Assembly (NCBI GenBank): GCA_934446135.1
Contig: CAKSDT010000041.1
Location: 1-14,359 of the forward strand
DNA length: 14,359 nucleotides
Source: an uncultured Clostridia bacterium
GTDB lineage: Bacteria > Bacillota > Clostridia > RGIG6154
Reading direction: 5' to 3'
The position numbers and the translations under genes are program-made. The notes below the pieces were generated by a model that saw nothing but the letters and a program-made list of their open reading frames with translations, had not been told where the DNA came from and did not search any database. Position 1 is the first letter of the stretch, and each line of letters opens with the position of its first letter. Shown in pieces: positions 1-6,373 of the stretch.

Positions 1-77
1 ACATTTTCCTGTCCTTGTTATTGATTTATTTAATTTTCCCCGATTTTTTGCGTTCCGGGACTCTTTTACATTTCGGA
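1..77. repeat. 77-bp direct repeat, left copy
   Basis: Bases 1-77 are identical to 364-440, an offset of 363. The identity stops at base 77/78, inside a small palindrome (ATTTCGG at 70-76, CCGAAAT at 79-85). The copy starts on the very first base of the window, so the repeat could extend further left or be one end of a 363-bp tandem unit. I see no transposase and no terminal inverted repeats that would make this an insertion sequence. Confidence 0.95.
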
Positions 78-99
78 GCCGAAATAGGAAAATCGTCAT
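1..99 (-). CDS. possible short peptide ORF inside the repeat element (partial)
   Basis: On the minus strand a strong AGGAGG (113-118) precedes an ATG at 99. The frame then stays open for 33 codons to the window edge and would begin MTIFLFRLRN. Most of it lies inside the 77-bp repeat, and if the sequence left of the window matches the second repeat copy it would close after about seven more codons. A second reading starts at GTG 103, nine bases from the same AGGAGG, and gives a basic 25-residue peptide ending at TAA 26-28. The spacing favours the GTG frame and the start codon favours the ATG frame. Neither resembles a protein family I can name, and the AGGAGG also takes part in a base-paired structure. 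This may be a non-coding repeat that only looks coding. Confidence 0.2.
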   Translation of the reverse strand, partial: MTIFLFRLRNVKESRNAKNRGKLNKSITRTGKC

Positions 100-363
100 A
101 CACGCCGTTATTCCTCCTCTTTCACAAAAAGGACACGCCTTTTTGTGAGGTTTTACTTGGGCGGCGTGTATAGGGCTCCCAAAAGTCATCTGACTTTTGG
201 GAAAAAGGAGGAACAGCGGAGCATTTAAGCCGTGCTTTTTTAAAGTACGGCGATACGGTGTACGCTTGTTCCGACGCTCAAGAGGTGAAGTTTGTTCGCA
301 GCAAAAAATCTTATTTATAAAAAATCCTGGATTTTTCTCCTAATAAAATATCAGGACAGGATT
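78..363. other. hairpin-rich segment between the direct repeats
   Basis: This 286-bp stretch holds no convincing gene but several exact inverted repeats. ATACACGCCG (98-107) pairs with CGGCGTGTAT (162-171), and nested inside is CACAAAAAGG (123-132) with CCTTTTTGTG (138-147). A separate 12-bp stem pairs 177-188 with 191-202 around a two-base centre. TTCCTCCT (111-118) can also pair with AGGAGGAA (206-213), which conflicts with the 98-171 stem and so offers a switch or pseudoknot. The density of perfect stems suggests a mobile palindromic element (MITE- or REP-like) or a structured RNA. I see no target-site duplication of usual size and no transposase. Confidence 0.7.
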
Positions 364-378
364 ACATTTTCCTGTCCT
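353..378 (-). terminator. hairpin downstream of the ABC importer operon, possible terminator
   Basis: AGGACAGG (353-360) and CCTGTCCT (371-378) form a perfect 8-bp stem with a 10-base loop, about 60 bases past the stop codon of the ATPase gene. On the minus strand it is followed by GATATTTTATT, which is T-rich but not a clean U-tract, so termination is plausible rather than certain. The right arm lies within the second 77-bp repeat and the left arm just outside it. Confidence 0.4.
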
Positions 379-440
379 TGTTATTGATTTATTTAATTTT
401 CCCCGATTTTTTGCGTTCCGGGACTCTTTTACATTTCGGA
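364..440. repeat. 77-bp direct repeat, right copy
   Basis: This copy is identical to bases 1-77. Its right end (440) lies directly against the stop codon of the ABC ATPase gene (TAA read from 443 to 441), so the repeat starts immediately after that gene. This fits an element inserted or expanded exactly at the 3' end of the operon. Confidence 0.95.
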
Positions 441-1214
441 TTAATTTCCGCATTCTATGCTGATCTCATTAAATATGTCCAGGATATCGTCAATTTTAAG
501 GTCTTTTTTCTGCTGACCGTCAATATCCAAAACCGCCGCACCGTCGTGCATCATAAGTGCCCTTGTTCCGTAGTTAACCGCGTGTCTTAAATTGTGCGTA
601 ACCATAAGTGCAGTAAGTTTCTTTTCTTCTATAATTTTAAGAGTAAGGGACATAACGGTGTCGCTTGATTTTGGATCCAAAGCCGCTGTATGCTCATCCA
701 AAAGAAGAAGTTCAGGCGTTACCATTGTTGCCATTATAAGTGCAAGTGCCTGTCTTTGACCGCCGGACAAAGTGCCTACTACAGCATCCATTCTATTTTC
801 AAGTCCCAGGCCCAAAAGTTCAAGCTGACTTCTGTAAAAGTCCTTTCTTTTTTTGTTAAGTCCCGGTGTTAACCCAAACGGCTTTAGTTTGTTGTCGGCA
901 ATTGACATATTTTCAAAAATAGTCATAGTAGAGCAAGTACCCGACTGAGGGTCCTGAAAAACTCTTGCAATGCTTCTTGACCTTTTATAAGAAGGTACAT
1001 TTGTTATATCTTTATCTCTTAAGAAAATGTGTCCCGAATCAACTTTCATATCTCCCGAAATCACATTTAATATTGTAGTTTTTCCCGAACCGTTGCTTCC
1101 TACAACAGAAACAAAATCGCCCTCTTTTACAGTAAGGTTAAAATCTTTAAAAAGCGGCTTTTCATCAACTGTACCTTTGCTGAAAGTAAGACATATATTT
1201 TTAAGATCTAACAT
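441..1214 (-). CDS. ABC importer ATPase, TrpXYZ-like (PF04392-associated) system
   Basis: This 257-residue protein is the ATP-hydrolysing subunit of a three-gene importer. Walker A (GSNGSGKTT) lies at about residues 39-47, the signature LSGGQRQA at mid-protein, Walker B LLLLDEHTAALDP after it, and the switch histidine in VTHN. The DEHTAALDP form is typical of the ATPases that accompany PF04392 binding proteins. I place the start at ATG 1214 (MLDLKN) because GGAAAGGGG sits just upstream; a longer reading from 1238 would skip that site. The gene overlaps the end of the permease gene by 14 bases, which implies translational coupling. The substrate is not set by the ATPase; relatives are implicated in tryptophan or tyrosine uptake. 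The stop codon directly abuts a 77-bp repeat. Confidence 0.9.
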   Translation of the reverse strand: MLDLKNICLTFSKGTVDEKPLFKDFNLTVKEGDFVSVVGSNGSGKTTILNVISGDMKVDSGHIFLRDKDITNVPSYKRSRSIARVFQDPQSGTCSTMTIFENMSIADNKLKPFGLTPGLNKKRKDFYRSQLELLGLGLENRMDAVVGTLSGGQRQALALIMATMVTPELLLLDEHTAALDPKSSDTVMSLTLKIIEEKKLTALMVTHNLRHAVNYGTRALMMHDGAAVLDIDGQQKKDLKIDDILDIFNEISIECGN

Positions 1215-2058
1215 TTTCAGTCCCCTTTCCGGTAACAAAGTTGTTTAAAACCATAGGAATTACAAACAGCACTGCCATCATAAGATTCAAAAAATGCGAC
1301 GGAAGTCCCAGGAAAAGGGCTACTGTAATACAGCCTTTATAAATAATCATTCCCACAATTACTGCAGTTGTTGCTTTAACAAAAGCCATTTTTCTGAAAA
1401 TTGTCGTTCCGATAATAACTGCCGCAAGTCCCATAACCATTGTGCCTGTTCCCGATGAAATATCAAACTGCATTGTGCTTTGTGCGTAAACCGCACCCGA
1501 AAAAGAAACAAGTGCATTTGCTATGGCAAGACCCAATATTTTTACAGTTCCGGGGTCTTTTGCAAGAACAACAACAAGTTTTTGATTGTTTCCTGTTGCT
1601 TTGAGCAAGAAACCGGATTTTGTGGCAAGATACATATCAAGAAGCACTTTAACCGCAACAGTTATCATAATTATTATGATTATTGACGGTACCCCTGATG
1701 AAAATATGGTTTTCTCACCCATAAAAAATGTATTCGGACCGCCCGCTATTATGTAGTTTGCGGTATACAGAGAAAGCATTACTAAAATACCCGAAAGGAG
1801 GTCTTTAATCTTAAGTTTTACATTTAAAAGACCGGTAACGCAGCCTGCCGCCGCACCTGCTGCAAATGCAACCAGAAGTGCAAGCCAGGGATTTATCCCC
1901 ATTGTAATCATTCTTGCACTTATTGCAGTTCCCAAAGGAAACGAACCGTCAACCGACAAATCGGGAAAGTCCAGTATTTTGTAACTTATATAAATACCGA
2001 GTGCCATTATGCCGAATATAAGACCTTGCTGAAGTATACTTATTAATATATCTGCCAT
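1201..2058 (-). CDS. ABC importer permease (BPD_transp_2), TrpXYZ-like system
   Basis: This 285-residue integral membrane protein forms the translocation path of the importer. It is hydrophobic along nearly its full length, with about eight membrane spans. Near the N-terminus it has the segment LDFPDLSVDGSFPLG, a hallmark of permeases paired with PF04392 binding proteins. The ATG at 2058 (MADILI) has AAGGA eight bases upstream and is preferred to a TTG two codons earlier. It lies 11 bases after the binding-protein stop and overlaps the ATPase start by 14 bases, so the three genes form one operon. No truncation or frameshift is visible. Confidence 0.9.
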   Translation of the reverse strand: MADILISILQQGLIFGIMALGIYISYKILDFPDLSVDGSFPLGTAISARMITMGINPWLALLVAFAAGAAAGCVTGLLNVKLKIKDLLSGILVMLSLYTANYIIAGGPNTFFMGEKTIFSSGVPSIIIIIMITVAVKVLLDMYLATKSGFLLKATGNNQKLVVVLAKDPGTVKILGLAIANALVSFSGAVYAQSTMQFDISSGTGTMVMGLAAVIIGTTIFRKMAFVKATTAVIVGMIIYKGCITVALFLGLPSHFLNLMMAVLFVIPMVLNNFVTGKGTENVRS

Positions 2059-2069
2059 AATCAAAATCC

Positions 2070-3071
2070 TTACTTTATAATTTCACTGTCTTTTAAAACA
2101 GAGTCTGAAATCTTAATTCCGAGTTTTTCAGCCTGTTTTTCATTTACCGTGATTTTTGATTCTTTCATTGTTTCAAAAGGAATTGATGAAACATCTTCAC
2201 CCTTTAATATTCTTGCCGCAATGGCACCTGCTTGTTTGCCGAGTTTTACATAGTCAAGACCTGCAGATGCAAGGCATCCGTTTTTAACCTGTTCTTCTTC
2301 AGAGCCAAACACCGGAATATTTTTATAATTTGCTTTATCAAGCAAAACCGAAAGTGCCGAAACAACTGTATTATCGGTCATATTTGAAATACAGTCAACG
2401 CTTGTAAGAACAACATCAAGTGCAGATGCAACTTCTGCCTGTTTTGTAATACCTTTTGAAACTATTTCAAAACCGTATTTCGGTGCAAGTTCTTCATAAA
2501 TTTTAAGCGTACTTACCGAGTTTGCCTCGCCTGTTGTATAAAGAATACCGATTTTTTTTGCATCCGGAAGAATTTCTCTTATCAATTTAAGTTGTGCCTC
2601 AACCGGAAGTGCATCTGAAACGCCTGTAATGCCTTTCATTGCAGAACCGTCTTTCTTTGAAAGACCTGCTGCCACAGGGTCTGAAACTGCATTGAAAACA
2701 ACCGGAATATTTTTAGGAAGACAGGTTGCATACAGAGTCTGTGCCGAAGGTGTTGCAATGCCGCATACCAAATCTTTTCCGCTTGACGCAAACTTATCTG
2801 CTATCTGCGACGCAATTTTTGAATCGGCCTGTGCAGACTGGTAATCTATAACAAAATCTTCATTTTCTTTAAGTCCTGCTTCTTTAAGTCCTTCAATAAA
2901 TCCTGTGCGGCAGTTATCAAGTGACGGGTGGTCGGCATACTGCGTTACACCTATATTAAAAACTTTTTTCTCTCCGTCTTGTGAAGTTTCCCCTTTGCCG
3001 CATGAAGCAAATGCAAACATAACACAAAATACTGCCAATACTACTGATAATCCTCTTCTCAACTTTCTCAT
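2070..3071 (-). CDS. ABC importer substrate-binding lipoprotein (PF04392, TrpX-like)
   Basis: This is the extracytoplasmic solute-binding protein of the importer, 333 residues. Basic residues (MRKLRR) precede a hydrophobic signal segment and a lipobox FASC with the lipidated cysteine at residue 24. The mature part begins with VFNIGVTQYADHPSLD and later contains PVVFNAVSDPVAAGL and KKIGILYTTGEANS, all typical of PF04392. In related bacteria this family is implicated in uptake of tryptophan or other aromatic amino acids, so a nutrient import role is expected; the exact ligand is inference. The gene follows a consensus promoter and a long leader with a terminator and NAG-triplet series, which suggests attenuation control. 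The RBS is GGAG, 10 bases before ATG 3071. Confidence 0.9.
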   Translation of the reverse strand: MRKLRRGLSVVLAVFCVMFAFASCGKGETSQDGEKKVFNIGVTQYADHPSLDNCRTGFIEGLKEAGLKENEDFVIDYQSAQADSKIASQIADKFASSGKDLVCGIATPSAQTLYATCLPKNIPVVFNAVSDPVAAGLSKKDGSAMKGITGVSDALPVEAQLKLIREILPDAKKIGILYTTGEANSVSTLKIYEELAPKYGFEIVSKGITKQAEVASALDVVLTSVDCISNMTDNTVVSALSVLLDKANYKNIPVFGSEEEQVKNGCLASAGLDYVKLGKQAGAIAARILKGEDVSSIPFETMKESKITVNEKQAEKLGIKISDSVLKDSEIIK

Positions 3072-3092
3072 CTCAACTATTCTCCTTTTCTT
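3072..3092 (-). promoter_or_regulatory. NAG triplets overlapping the ribosome binding site of the binding-protein gene
   Basis: Read on the minus strand, the last 21 bases before the ATG are AAG, two bases, AAG, GAG, two bases, UAG, two bases, GAG. The triplet spacing resembles TRAP-type sites that cover a Shine-Dalgarno sequence. The AAGGAG core is itself the ribosome binding site, so part of the pattern is expected by chance. Confidence 0.35.
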
Positions 3093-3100
3093 TAATAAAT

Positions 3101-3145
3101 AAAAAAAACTTATCAGAAATCCTCACAAAAAAGATTTATGACAAG
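3101..3145 (-). terminator. leader terminator (attenuator) ahead of the PF04392 importer operon
   Basis: On the minus strand the arm 3145-3133 (CTTGTCATAAATC) pairs with 3121-3109 (GATTTCTGATAAG): 13 positions with one G-U pair and one mismatch, around an 11-base loop. Eight T follow directly (3108-3101), which makes a good intrinsic terminator. It lies between the promoter and the first gene, about 30 bases before the start codon, so it should act as an attenuator. Its 5' arm and loop (3138-3127) can instead pair with 3222-3211, an alternative 12-bp antiterminator stem with two G-U pairs. Confidence 0.75.
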
Positions 3146-3186
3146 TAAAAGTCAAATAATATTACGGTCTTATTCTGCTAAGACAC

Positions 3187-3234
3187 CTAACTTTTCTAAA
3201 CTAAACTATCTAAATCTTCTCTGCTACTAATCTC
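3187..3234 (-). promoter_or_regulatory. eleven-member NAG triplet series, TRAP-like RNA site
   Basis: Counting along the leader RNA, GAG/UAG/AAG triplets start at + positions 3234, 3229, 3226, 3221, 3218, 3212, 3208, 3203, 3198, 3193 and 3189: two GAG, seven UAG and two AAG. Steps are 3-6 nt, mostly 4-5. TRAP from Bacillus is known to bind eleven (G/U)AG triplets separated by 2-3 bases and thereby block an antiterminator. Here the triplet region contains the antiterminator strand 3222-3211, so the same logic would apply. Spacing is less regular than in the Bacillus trp leader, and no TRAP gene (mtrB) lies in this window. The match is suggestive, not proven. Confidence 0.45.
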
Positions 3235-3245
3235 AACTTGTCGAC

Positions 3246-3274
3246 ATTTTAACACACAAATTTCATTTTGTCAA
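3246..3274 (-). promoter_or_regulatory. sigma-A promoter of the PF04392 importer operon
   Basis: On the minus strand TTGACA (3274-3269) is followed after exactly 17 bases by TAAAAT (3251-3246). Transcription should start near 3239-3241, giving a leader of about 165 nt before the first start codon. Confidence 0.85.
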
Positions 3275-3307
3275 CACTTATTTAATAAAAATTTAATATT
3301 TGAACCC

Positions 3308-3336
3308 TTGATTTTTTCATCGGTATATTATACAAT
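3308..3336 (+). promoter_or_regulatory. probable promoter of the phosphatase-mtnN operon
   Basis: TTGATT (3308-3313), 17 bases, then TACAAT (3331-3336), with overlapping TATAAT-like sequence just after. It drives the plus-strand genes divergently from the importer promoter about 35 bases away. Confidence 0.55.
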
Positions 3337-3366
3337 TATAATAGGAAAATTTTTAAAGGAGTAAGA

Positions 3367-5394
3367 ATGATGGGTAAAAAAACTGCAATTAAAATTTTGT
3401 CGCTTGTTCTTTTGGTTTCCCTTATAAGCACTCTTGTAATGGGAATATCGGCTATTATTACCGTTTCCAATGTAACCCCTGCGGCATCTTCAAAGGATTC
3501 CGGTGACAGTCAGAAACGCGTTGATGAAATTAAAACATCAATCGAACAGGACAGCCTTAAATATCAGAAAGACATTAATGCCCTTCTGGAAAATATAACC
3601 CAAAAAACAAAAGATACTGCAAAGAAAATCAATAATGTTTACGCTAATCCTCAATACTTTGAAACTACGGGAAATAAGATAACTCCCCCTGTTCTCGGAG
3701 GAACGGGTTACAAAGCACAGGTTATTTATGAAACCGATGTAGATACCCAAAGCCTCACAAAAGATGTTGACCTTGCGGCAAATGCGGCGCCCTATCTTCT
3801 TGAAACTGCCAAAAGCGACGGGAATATAATTTCAGCATTTTTATCGCTTGAAAGCAAATTCACGGTTTTTGCCGATAACAATCAGAAAGGCAAATTTAAC
3901 AGCAAAGGCGGAGTTATCCAATACAACGCAAGAGATGCTAAATGGTATAAAGAAATCAAAACCACACTTGACACTGCATATACAGGCATAGGTTATGACA
4001 AATACGGCAAAAATCCGTATGTTATTTCGGCATATCCTGTAACGGGCGGCGGTTTTAAGGGCGGTGTGTGTGTCAAATATGCACTTTCTTCTTTTCTTTC
4101 AACAATCGGAAAAGACGGGTACACTACCATTGTATTCGACTCTGAAGGAAACATTACATATTCTGACGCAAAAGATGATTCTCCCCTCGCAAAAGGAAAG
4201 GTCATTGAGGCTGAAGAGGGCGATATCTTAAATCAGAATTCCGAGAAAGCATTTGAAACAACTGTCTCGGGAAGTGATGTTTTTGCGTCTGTGACCAAAA
4301 CAATATCACCCGATATCAATATTGCGGTTATTAAACCTGCTTTGGAAATTCCCGGAATTCAAAAGGGCGGAATTTTGGGAAATTCAAATCAAAAAGCAGT
4401 TTATACACTTTCAATAATTCTCGTACTTTTAATAGTTTTAGTTATTGTTTTCTCCGTAAGAGGAAGTTTTAAGGCAGCAAAAATGCTTACATCGCCCATA
4501 AAAAGAATTACAAACGGAATTGAATGTGTAGGAGAGGGAAATTTTGAATATTCCGTAACGCCGGAGGGAACTGATGAAACTATTGCACTTTCAAACAGTT
4601 TTAATAAATTGGGACCAAAACTTTCAAAACTCTTCGAAGACTCAAAAAGCGAAGTTTATGACTATGAAAAGAAAAACGGTGAGTTTAATATAAGCACAAG
4701 AGTCCAAAGGGATTCAAACCTTATTGACTTTCCGGAATCCGACTACTTTGAAATATTTGCCTCGGTTAAACCTGCAAAATATGTTTGTTCCGACTTTTTT
4801 GATGTGTTTGAAACAGATTCAAACCACATTGCATTTTGTATGATTGACTCAAATGAGAAAAACATAGACGGAACAATTCTCGGCAAAATAATAAAAGAAC
4901 TTATTAAGGCTCACGCTGTTTCGGGACAAAGTCCTTACGAAGTATTAACAAATGTAAACGCACAGGTTTCTTTAATGAACGAAAAGAAAATTAACGCAAG
5001 TGTGTTTATGGGTGTTCTTGAAATCAACACGGGAAAACTTGTTTATGTAAATGCGGGATTTAAAGTGCCGCTTATAAAATCAAACGGTGAATTTACTGAA
5101 CTTGCGGGCGGTCAAAACCCGAGATTTATGATAAATCCCGAAGTTATCTATAAACAGGAAAGTATTCTTCTTAAAAAAGGTGATGAACTTTATCTGTTCT
5201 CCGACGGTATTACCGATTCTGTGAATGACAATTGCGAAAGATTTGATAATTCAATGGTTATTAAGGGACTTAAAGAATATGCCTCAAAACCGATAAATCA
5301 GATTCTGAAACTTCTTCATGATGATGTAAGAATGTTTGTTAAAGGTGCTCCCCAGGCAGATGATATTTCACTTCTTATACTAAAGATTAAATAA
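3367..5394 (+). CDS. membrane Cache-HAMP-SpoIIE (PP2C-type) serine/threonine phosphatase
   Basis: This 675-residue membrane protein likely senses an outside signal and dephosphorylates a cytoplasmic partner. TM1 spans about residues 8-32. An extracellular region (33-343) includes a Cache-like stretch around 190-227 (DAKWYKEI, then YVISAYPV). TM2 is about 344-364, a HAMP-like linker 365-420, and the SpoIIE/PP2C catalytic domain about 445-675. Acidic metal-binding positions are present at D476 (SDFFD), D494 (MID), D613 (SDGITD) and D666 (DDISLL). However, the usual GGD and VSGKG segments are replaced by CSD and SNEKN, so the active site is divergent. RBS AAAGGAG precedes adjacent ATGs at 3367 and 3370; the second has slightly better spacing. 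The partner, probably an anti-sigma-antagonist or similar phosphoprotein, is not encoded here. mtnN follows after 12 bases. Confidence 0.85.
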   Translation: MMGKKTAIKILSLVLLVSLISTLVMGISAIITVSNVTPAASSKDSGDSQKRVDEIKTSIEQDSLKYQKDINALLENITQKTKDTAKKINNVYANPQYFETTGNKITPPVLGGTGYKAQVIYETDVDTQSLTKDVDLAANAAPYLLETAKSDGNIISAFLSLESKFTVFADNNQKGKFNSKGGVIQYNARDAKWYKEIKTTLDTAYTGIGYDKYGKNPYVISAYPVTGGGFKGGVCVKYALSSFLSTIGKDGYTTIVFDSEGNITYSDAKDDSPLAKGKVIEAEEGDILNQNSEKAFETTVSGSDVFASVTKTISPDINIAVIKPALEIPGIQKGGILGNSNQKAVYTLSIILVLLIVLVIVFSVRGSFKAAKMLTSPIKRITNGIECVGEGNFEYSVTPEGTDETIALSNSFNKLGPKLSKLFEDSKSEVYDYEKKNGEFNISTRVQRDSNLIDFPESDYFEIFASVKPAKYVCSDFFDVFETDSNHIAFCMIDSNEKNIDGTILGKIIKELIKAHAVSGQSPYEVLTNVNAQVSLMNEKKINASVFMGVLEINTGKLVYVNAGFKVPLIKSNGEFTELAGGQNPRFMINPEVIYKQESILLKKGDELYLFSDGITDSVNDNCERFDNSMVIKGLKEYASKPINQILKLLHDDVRMFVKGAPQADDISLLILKIK

Positions 5395-5406
5395 AGGACT
5401 GATTTT

Positions 5407-6099
5407 ATGATAGGAATAATATGTGCAATGGAAGTTGAAATTGAAGAACTTTCATCCATTATGAAAGACCGAAGAGAAGAAACTGTAAGCGGCATAAAGT
5501 TTATAACCGGCACACTTTCGGGTAGAAAAACCGTTATGGCTGTCTGCGGTGTAGGCAAAGTTTTTGCTGCAATGTGTGCTGAAATTATGATTTTAAAATA
5601 TAATGCGGATTTGATTTTAAATCAGGGCGTTGCCGGAACTCTTACCGATAAACTCAATGTTTTTGATGTTGCGGTTGCAGAAAGCCTTGTCCAGCATGAT
5701 ATGGACACTTCGGCAGTAGGCGACGAGGTCGGACTTATTTCGGGAATTAATGTTATAAACCTGCCGTGCGATAAAAAAATGGTTGATACCGCTGTATCCG
5801 TAATAGAGAAACTCGGAATTAATACTTTGACAGGGGTTGTCGCATCAGGCGACCAGTTTATTGCATCAAACGAAAAAAAGAAAGAAATTGCACAACGTTT
5901 TAATGCAATAGCCTGCGAGATGGAGGGCGGTGCAATAGCACAGGTTTGTTATGTAAATAAAGTTCCCTTCCTCGTTATCCGTGCAATATCCGATTCGGCA
6001 GACTCGGGTGCAACTGTTGATTATCCCGAATTTATAAAAAAAGCCGCTTCAAATTCTGCAAAAATCGCAGCAGAATTTGTAAAAGTAATAAATATTTAG
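5407..6099 (+). CDS. mtnN: 5'-methylthioadenosine/S-adenosylhomocysteine nucleosidase
   Basis: This 230-residue cytoplasmic enzyme cleaves adenine from MTA and SAH, feeding methionine salvage and the activated methyl cycle; it also produces the precursor used by LuxS. Length is normal for the family. Catalytic positions match the well-studied Escherichia coli enzyme: E11 in AMEVE, M172 and E173 in CEMEGGAIAQVC, and D196 in IRAISDSAD. RBS AAAGGA lies eight bases before ATG 5407. It is 12 bases after the phosphatase stop, so the two are probably cotranscribed, though no direct functional link is evident. No luxS or salvage genes are in the window. Confidence 0.96.
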   Translation: MIGIICAMEVEIEELSSIMKDRREETVSGIKFITGTLSGRKTVMAVCGVGKVFAAMCAEIMILKYNADLILNQGVAGTLTDKLNVFDVAVAESLVQHDMDTSAVGDEVGLISGINVINLPCDKKMVDTAVSVIEKLGINTLTGVVASGDQFIASNEKKKEIAQRFNAIACEMEGGAIAQVCYVNKVPFLVIRAISDSADSGATVDYPEFIKKAASNSAKIAAEFVKVINI

Positions 6100-6159
6100 C
6101 ATTTTTCTGCCGCCGTCATACAATAATAAAGAGAAATATTTGTTGCGGGGGCGGTTAAA

Positions 6160-6330
6160 ATTAATTCCATAGAATACACACAGTTTATAACTCTTGCCGC
6201 CAATTTAACCGCAGAATTTGCTGACAATGATACCCTTGCTTTTCTCGCACTTGTTTTTACACAGTATGCAGATACTCTTGCAACAATCGCTGCAGTTAGA
6301 GTTGCGGATAATAATAAGAAGAAAAACTAA
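6160..6330 (+). CDS. small DUF6774-like protein, apparent ATT start
   Basis: A 56-codon frame ends at TAA 6328-6330. It contains LAFLALVFTQYADTLATIAA, which resembles from memory the C-terminal half of the small Clostridia family DUF6774 (aliphatic core followed by FTQ-x-x-DTLATI). In that family the protein typically begins MNS or similar; here the aligned codon at 6160 is ATT, giving INSIEY. The frame has no ATG, GTG or TTG between the upstream in-frame stop and this point. G-rich GGGGGCGG (about 6147-6154) may serve as a ribosome binding site. Either ATT is a rare start codon or the gene has lost its start and is decaying. Function of the family is unknown. It sits 60 bases after mtnN and directly before a bidirectional terminator. 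Confidence 0.5.
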   Translation: MNSIEYTQFITLAANLTAEFADNDTLAFLALVFTQYADTLATIAAVRVADNNKKKN

Positions 6331-6369
6331 AAGAAACACAATCCCAAAACCGCAAGGATTGTGCTTCTT
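6331..6369. terminator. bidirectional terminator between the small ORF and the cupin gene
   Basis: AAGAAACACAATCC (6331-6344) pairs with GGATTGTGCTTCTT (6356-6369), 14 positions with one mismatch, around an 11-base loop. It begins right after the plus-strand stop codon and ends just before the minus-strand cupin stop, so it can serve both converging transcripts. The T-run is short. Confidence 0.7.
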
Positions 6370-6373
6370 AATC

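Noticed and set aside
1..440. Complete insertion sequence
   Set aside because: No transposase frame, no terminal inverted repeats at the repeat ends, and the direct repeat is far longer than a target-site duplication.
1215..1238. Eight-residue N-terminal extension of the PF04392-system ATPase
   Set aside because: GGAAAGGGG lies inside it, just before the ATG at 1214, where the conserved protein begins.
3072..3245. T-box or a named riboswitch in the leader of the PF04392 operon
   Set aside because: There is no UGGNACC-type T-box sequence, the part before the terminator is only about 100 nt, and no motif of a riboswitch class I know is present. A small hairpin (GTCTTA/TAAGAC, 3163-3180 on the plus strand) was seen but does not match a known aptamer.
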